NCBI RefSeq assembly: GCF_901933205.1
Contig: NC_044574.1
Coordinates: 48,951,609 to 49,015,608, forward strand
DNA length: 64,000 nucleotides
Source: Camarhynchus parvulus
Lineage: Eukaryota; Chordata; Aves; Passeriformes; Thraupidae
Direction: 5' to 3'
Shown here: piece by piece, positions 61,243 through 64,000 of the stretch
Position numbering within the stretch: position 1 is the first letter of the stretch
Layout: every line of letters begins with the position of its first letter
Made by a program: the position numbers and the translations under genes
The notes under the pieces: model-generated
Database searches by the model: none
Told to the model about the DNA's origin: nothing
Seen by the model: only the letters and a program-made list of their open reading frames with translations

Positions 61243-62208
61243 ACCATAACAAGGAAAGGCTACTGGTTATTATCCTGCTTGTAAAGAGTTTAATTATCAA
61301 AGCCTCATAAGAAAATATATGACAGAGAATCCATTTCCCTGTTATCCCTCTTTCCCAAGCACTGATTCCAGCTAATCATCATTCATCCTTTGTGCCATCA
61401 CATGAAAGTTAACTACAGAGAGAATAAAAAGAGTATTTATGCAGCTAAAGAAGGATTTACATAGCTGGTTCCTTAGGAGCTTTTACCACGTACTGGATCA
61501 AAAATCAATTTTTAAAAAATTGTCTAAATAAATACATATTTGCCTTATAGACTGTAATAGCTCATTCAGAGCTCTGATGGTGCAGTGAGTAAACAAACTT
61601 CACTCCTGGATATTACTGCAGGAAATCCTGACTCACCCACAGGTGAGCAAGACCACTCACCTCAGCTACCACTACCCCAGAGTTCCCACTGCAGAGGCTT
61701 TGCTTCTCATACCAGATGGGCCATGGCAGGAGAAGGTGCCAGGTCCTGTACCAATCTCAGACCTATCCAGAATACCCTGTTTGTTGTGCCTTTCCCAGCC
61801 CTTGGCAAGCCAAAAATCATGTGTTGGTTTTCACCTTAAATATCAGGCGAGCTTTGCATCTGTAGCACTGTAACACAGAGGGCTTGATCCCTATTTTATT
61901 TGTTCTTATTTGGGACAAGTAGGCACCTAAACCACTAGAAAGACACTAAGGGTCATTGCTTTTATAAGCAGCAGAGTCTTCTTACTGCCTGCCCTACAAG
62001 TTTGATAATTAGAATTCAACCTTCTGTAGAAGAAGGGCTATATATATATCTTAGATCTAGCTCATCTTCCACTTCCACGTGACAACGGTTAGTTTAATGT
62101 TAAAAATGGTGTTGTGTCAGGCCTTCATGCTTGTGGGCACTGAGAACAGAGTAGGCAGAGCCAAGAATATGTAATGTTGGCATGATTTTTGCTTTCCATT
62201 TCCTTTAC

Positions 62209-62225
62209 TGGCCACTAGTGGGATA
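62209..62225. promoter_or_regulatory. CTCF-like core in TGGCCACTAGTGGGA
   Basis: CCACTAGTGGG (62212-62222) agrees with the CTCF core CCASYAGRKGG at all but one position, although the usual following C is A. CCACTAGTGG itself is a 10-bp palindrome, so orientation cannot be read with confidence. Confidence 0.25.
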
Positions 62226-64000
62226 TTACAACAAATATATTTCTGGCAGAACCAATTCTGCAAGAGATTTTCATCTCCTTTTGCTTAATTATTTTTTGGC
62301 TTGGACTTTTTGCTGATTATATTTAAATTAATTGTGAGATGAGGGGAAGATTTCTTTGAGTCTTTTGCTCTCAAAAATATTGGAAATACCTTTTTAAAAT
62401 TCTGTCTAGTGCGGGCACATCCAGAGTGCCCATGAGACAATTTATGAAAGTTAGCCAAAAATTTGATGCCTTATAAATCTTGTCATCATTCTCCTTTCAT
62501 TTCCACACCAGAGTGAAGAATCTTGTTGTTTTAAATGAAGCACTGGCTTTCTTTTAAAGCCCATATCAGGTGTGTATCCCAGACCAGAGAGGCAATAACC
62601 TGTGTTCACCTTCTACTGGTTCAGGTACCAACACAACATTCAGCCCAGTGCTCTGCTGGTCAAGGTTATTAATTCATGCAGCATGGGTTTGGGGCTTTAA
62701 CTAAATTACTCACAATCCTGGGCTGCTCCATACAGCAGTTCCCCCATGATTTTAACTTAAAACAAAAAATATAAATGGAGTCTCTTTCAACTTCTAGCCA
62801 TTTTCTTGCCTGGGGCAGCAAGAATGTTTCCTGCTGTTGGTTCATTTTGTTCAATAGCTTTTTCCATGGACAACTTCCTCATACCTGATAGCCCCCAAAG
62901 CTCCACAACTACCTATCACTAAATACTGCTGCCAGAGAACCTGGCACCTAATTTTATGCACCTATGTAATGTGTGTGTAAAAAGGACAACAAAAATTGAT
63001 TTAGCTATTACAACAGCCAGAGCATTGCCTCTGCTCTTTTTGTATTCTGTCTGACTACAGAAGGAGCTGGAAAACCCCAATGAGGGGCTCGTGCAATCTG
63101 AAACAGGAGGCATGTATTTAACATTTACACCAAGAAATGCAAACACCAAATGCAAATAAATAGGATTTCCCACAGGCCCCTTCTCTTTTGCTGCCCAGTG
63201 AGTACTTCCTAACTAAAATGTTGTTTTTAGTATTGTATCCATGTGATACAATAAGCCTTTCACAAATTGCTGCATAAAGTCTATGGAAATGCACATTTAG
63301 ATTATATGCAGTTACAAAAATGGTGTTTGGGGAACCATCTCATAAAAATGTAGTTTGCACCCTTGGGGCTTCGTTTATGGGGAGATCCAAGCAGCATTTT
63401 ATCTGATTAGAATCAAGATTCTGCCATGATTTTTAAGTTTACTGGGTTGGCTTTGGTATATCTGACTAGCTGTTGTTTACTTCCTGCATATGCAATGTTT
63501 AGAAAGGCACCTTTCGCTCTATGAATTACTTGAAACAGCTTGGAAAGACATAACAAGCAATTAGATTTCAACATTTTATAAACACTAGCAATCCCCTATA
63601 CAGGAAAATATGCAAGGGAGTGATATGGAAAAAAAAATTCAAAAAATCCTACAAAATTATTTCATAAGAATATACTTTCATGTTTTACAATACATCTTCC
63701 CTAACCTAAGACTAATTTCAATTTTCAGATATTATCTTCCTCCCTCAGGAATTAGGGAGAATTCCTTTCCTTTTCAGCTTTTTCCCCAAAGGCATAACAT
63801 GTCATAAATTATCTTCTGTGAAATATGATGATTTTAAACCAACAATATTCCTCTCTTGCAGGGGCTTCAATACTTCTGAATCAAAACACTTTTCATGTTA
63901 GAGAAGCCTCTAACTCATCCTTCTGCTGGTATTTAGGGAAGGATTAACAGCCTCAGTGCACAGGCATGGAGCCTGGTCTGGCTAAGAGGATGGGCAGAGT

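Larger units (their letters stand above)
58401..64000. other. No gene seen
   Basis: Holds the pyrimidine tract at 60730, a MIR-like remnant at 61163 and a CTCF-like word at 62209. Opposed ORFs at 59107-59466 (plus, 119 codons) and 59145-59375 (minus) are mirror frames of the same bases. The remainder is AT-rich and unremarkable to the right edge. Confidence 0.67.

Noticed and set aside
1..64000. tRNA, snRNA, rRNA, CRISPR or bacterial operon features
   Set aside because: I looked for cloverleaf-type boxes, U6-like sequence, regular direct-repeat arrays and packed ORFs with ribosome binding sites and saw none. A covariance-model scan was not possible here.

Overview
The window looks like a piece of a bird nuclear genome. 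The best evidence is two 5'-truncated CR1 LINE copies with the avian-type 3' end (minus strand about 57553-58400, plus strand about 45485-45552). A thin scatter of very old, eroded repeats resembling MIR and ancient amniote CR1 fits this. Apart from short tracts the sequence is AT-rich and CpG-poor. There is no rRNA, no CRISPR array, no operon-like gene packing and no recognisable virus-like element. The assignment rests on CR1 alone; I cannot name the species or the chromosome.

I could not recognise a single protein-coding gene or exon with confidence. Open reading frames are short, lie on both strands, overlap one another and read as chance ORFs; several run through repeats. The longest (227 codons, 35195-35878) begins in a locally GC-rich patch and resembles no family I know. 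The window is therefore either an intergenic gene desert or the inside of a very large intron.

Layout. 1-9.2 kb: ordinary noncoding DNA with an AT-rich tract, an ancient CR1 remnant, a MIR-like remnant and a precise 22-bp duplication. 9.2-15.6 kb: stretches that look constrained, with retained CpGs and homeodomain-type TAATTA/ATTA words (9230-9720, 10640-10760, 13960-14450, 15280-15560). 15.6-22 kb: ordinary, with one candidate conserved block. 22.09-22.27 kb: a small CpG-rich pocket with exon-like signals. 24.38-25.2 kb: another candidate conserved block. 25.2-41 kb: mostly featureless, with A/C-rich simple repeats and the GC-rich patch at 35.03-35.4 kb. 41.1-41.96 kb: the best candidate conserved noncoding element. 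44.8-45.6 kb: an ancient CR1 remnant followed by a younger CR1 3' end. 48-54 kb: more candidate conserved blocks and an 18-bp perfect palindrome. 57.55-58.4 kb: the longest CR1 copy. 58.4-64 kb: ordinary, with one MIR-like remnant and one CTCF-like word.

The candidate conserved elements are spread through a gene-free region. In birds and other vertebrates that arrangement is typical of long-range regulatory landscapes around developmental genes, but this is an inference from composition and word content; I could not run an alignment. I found no sequence that I would call a new biological system.
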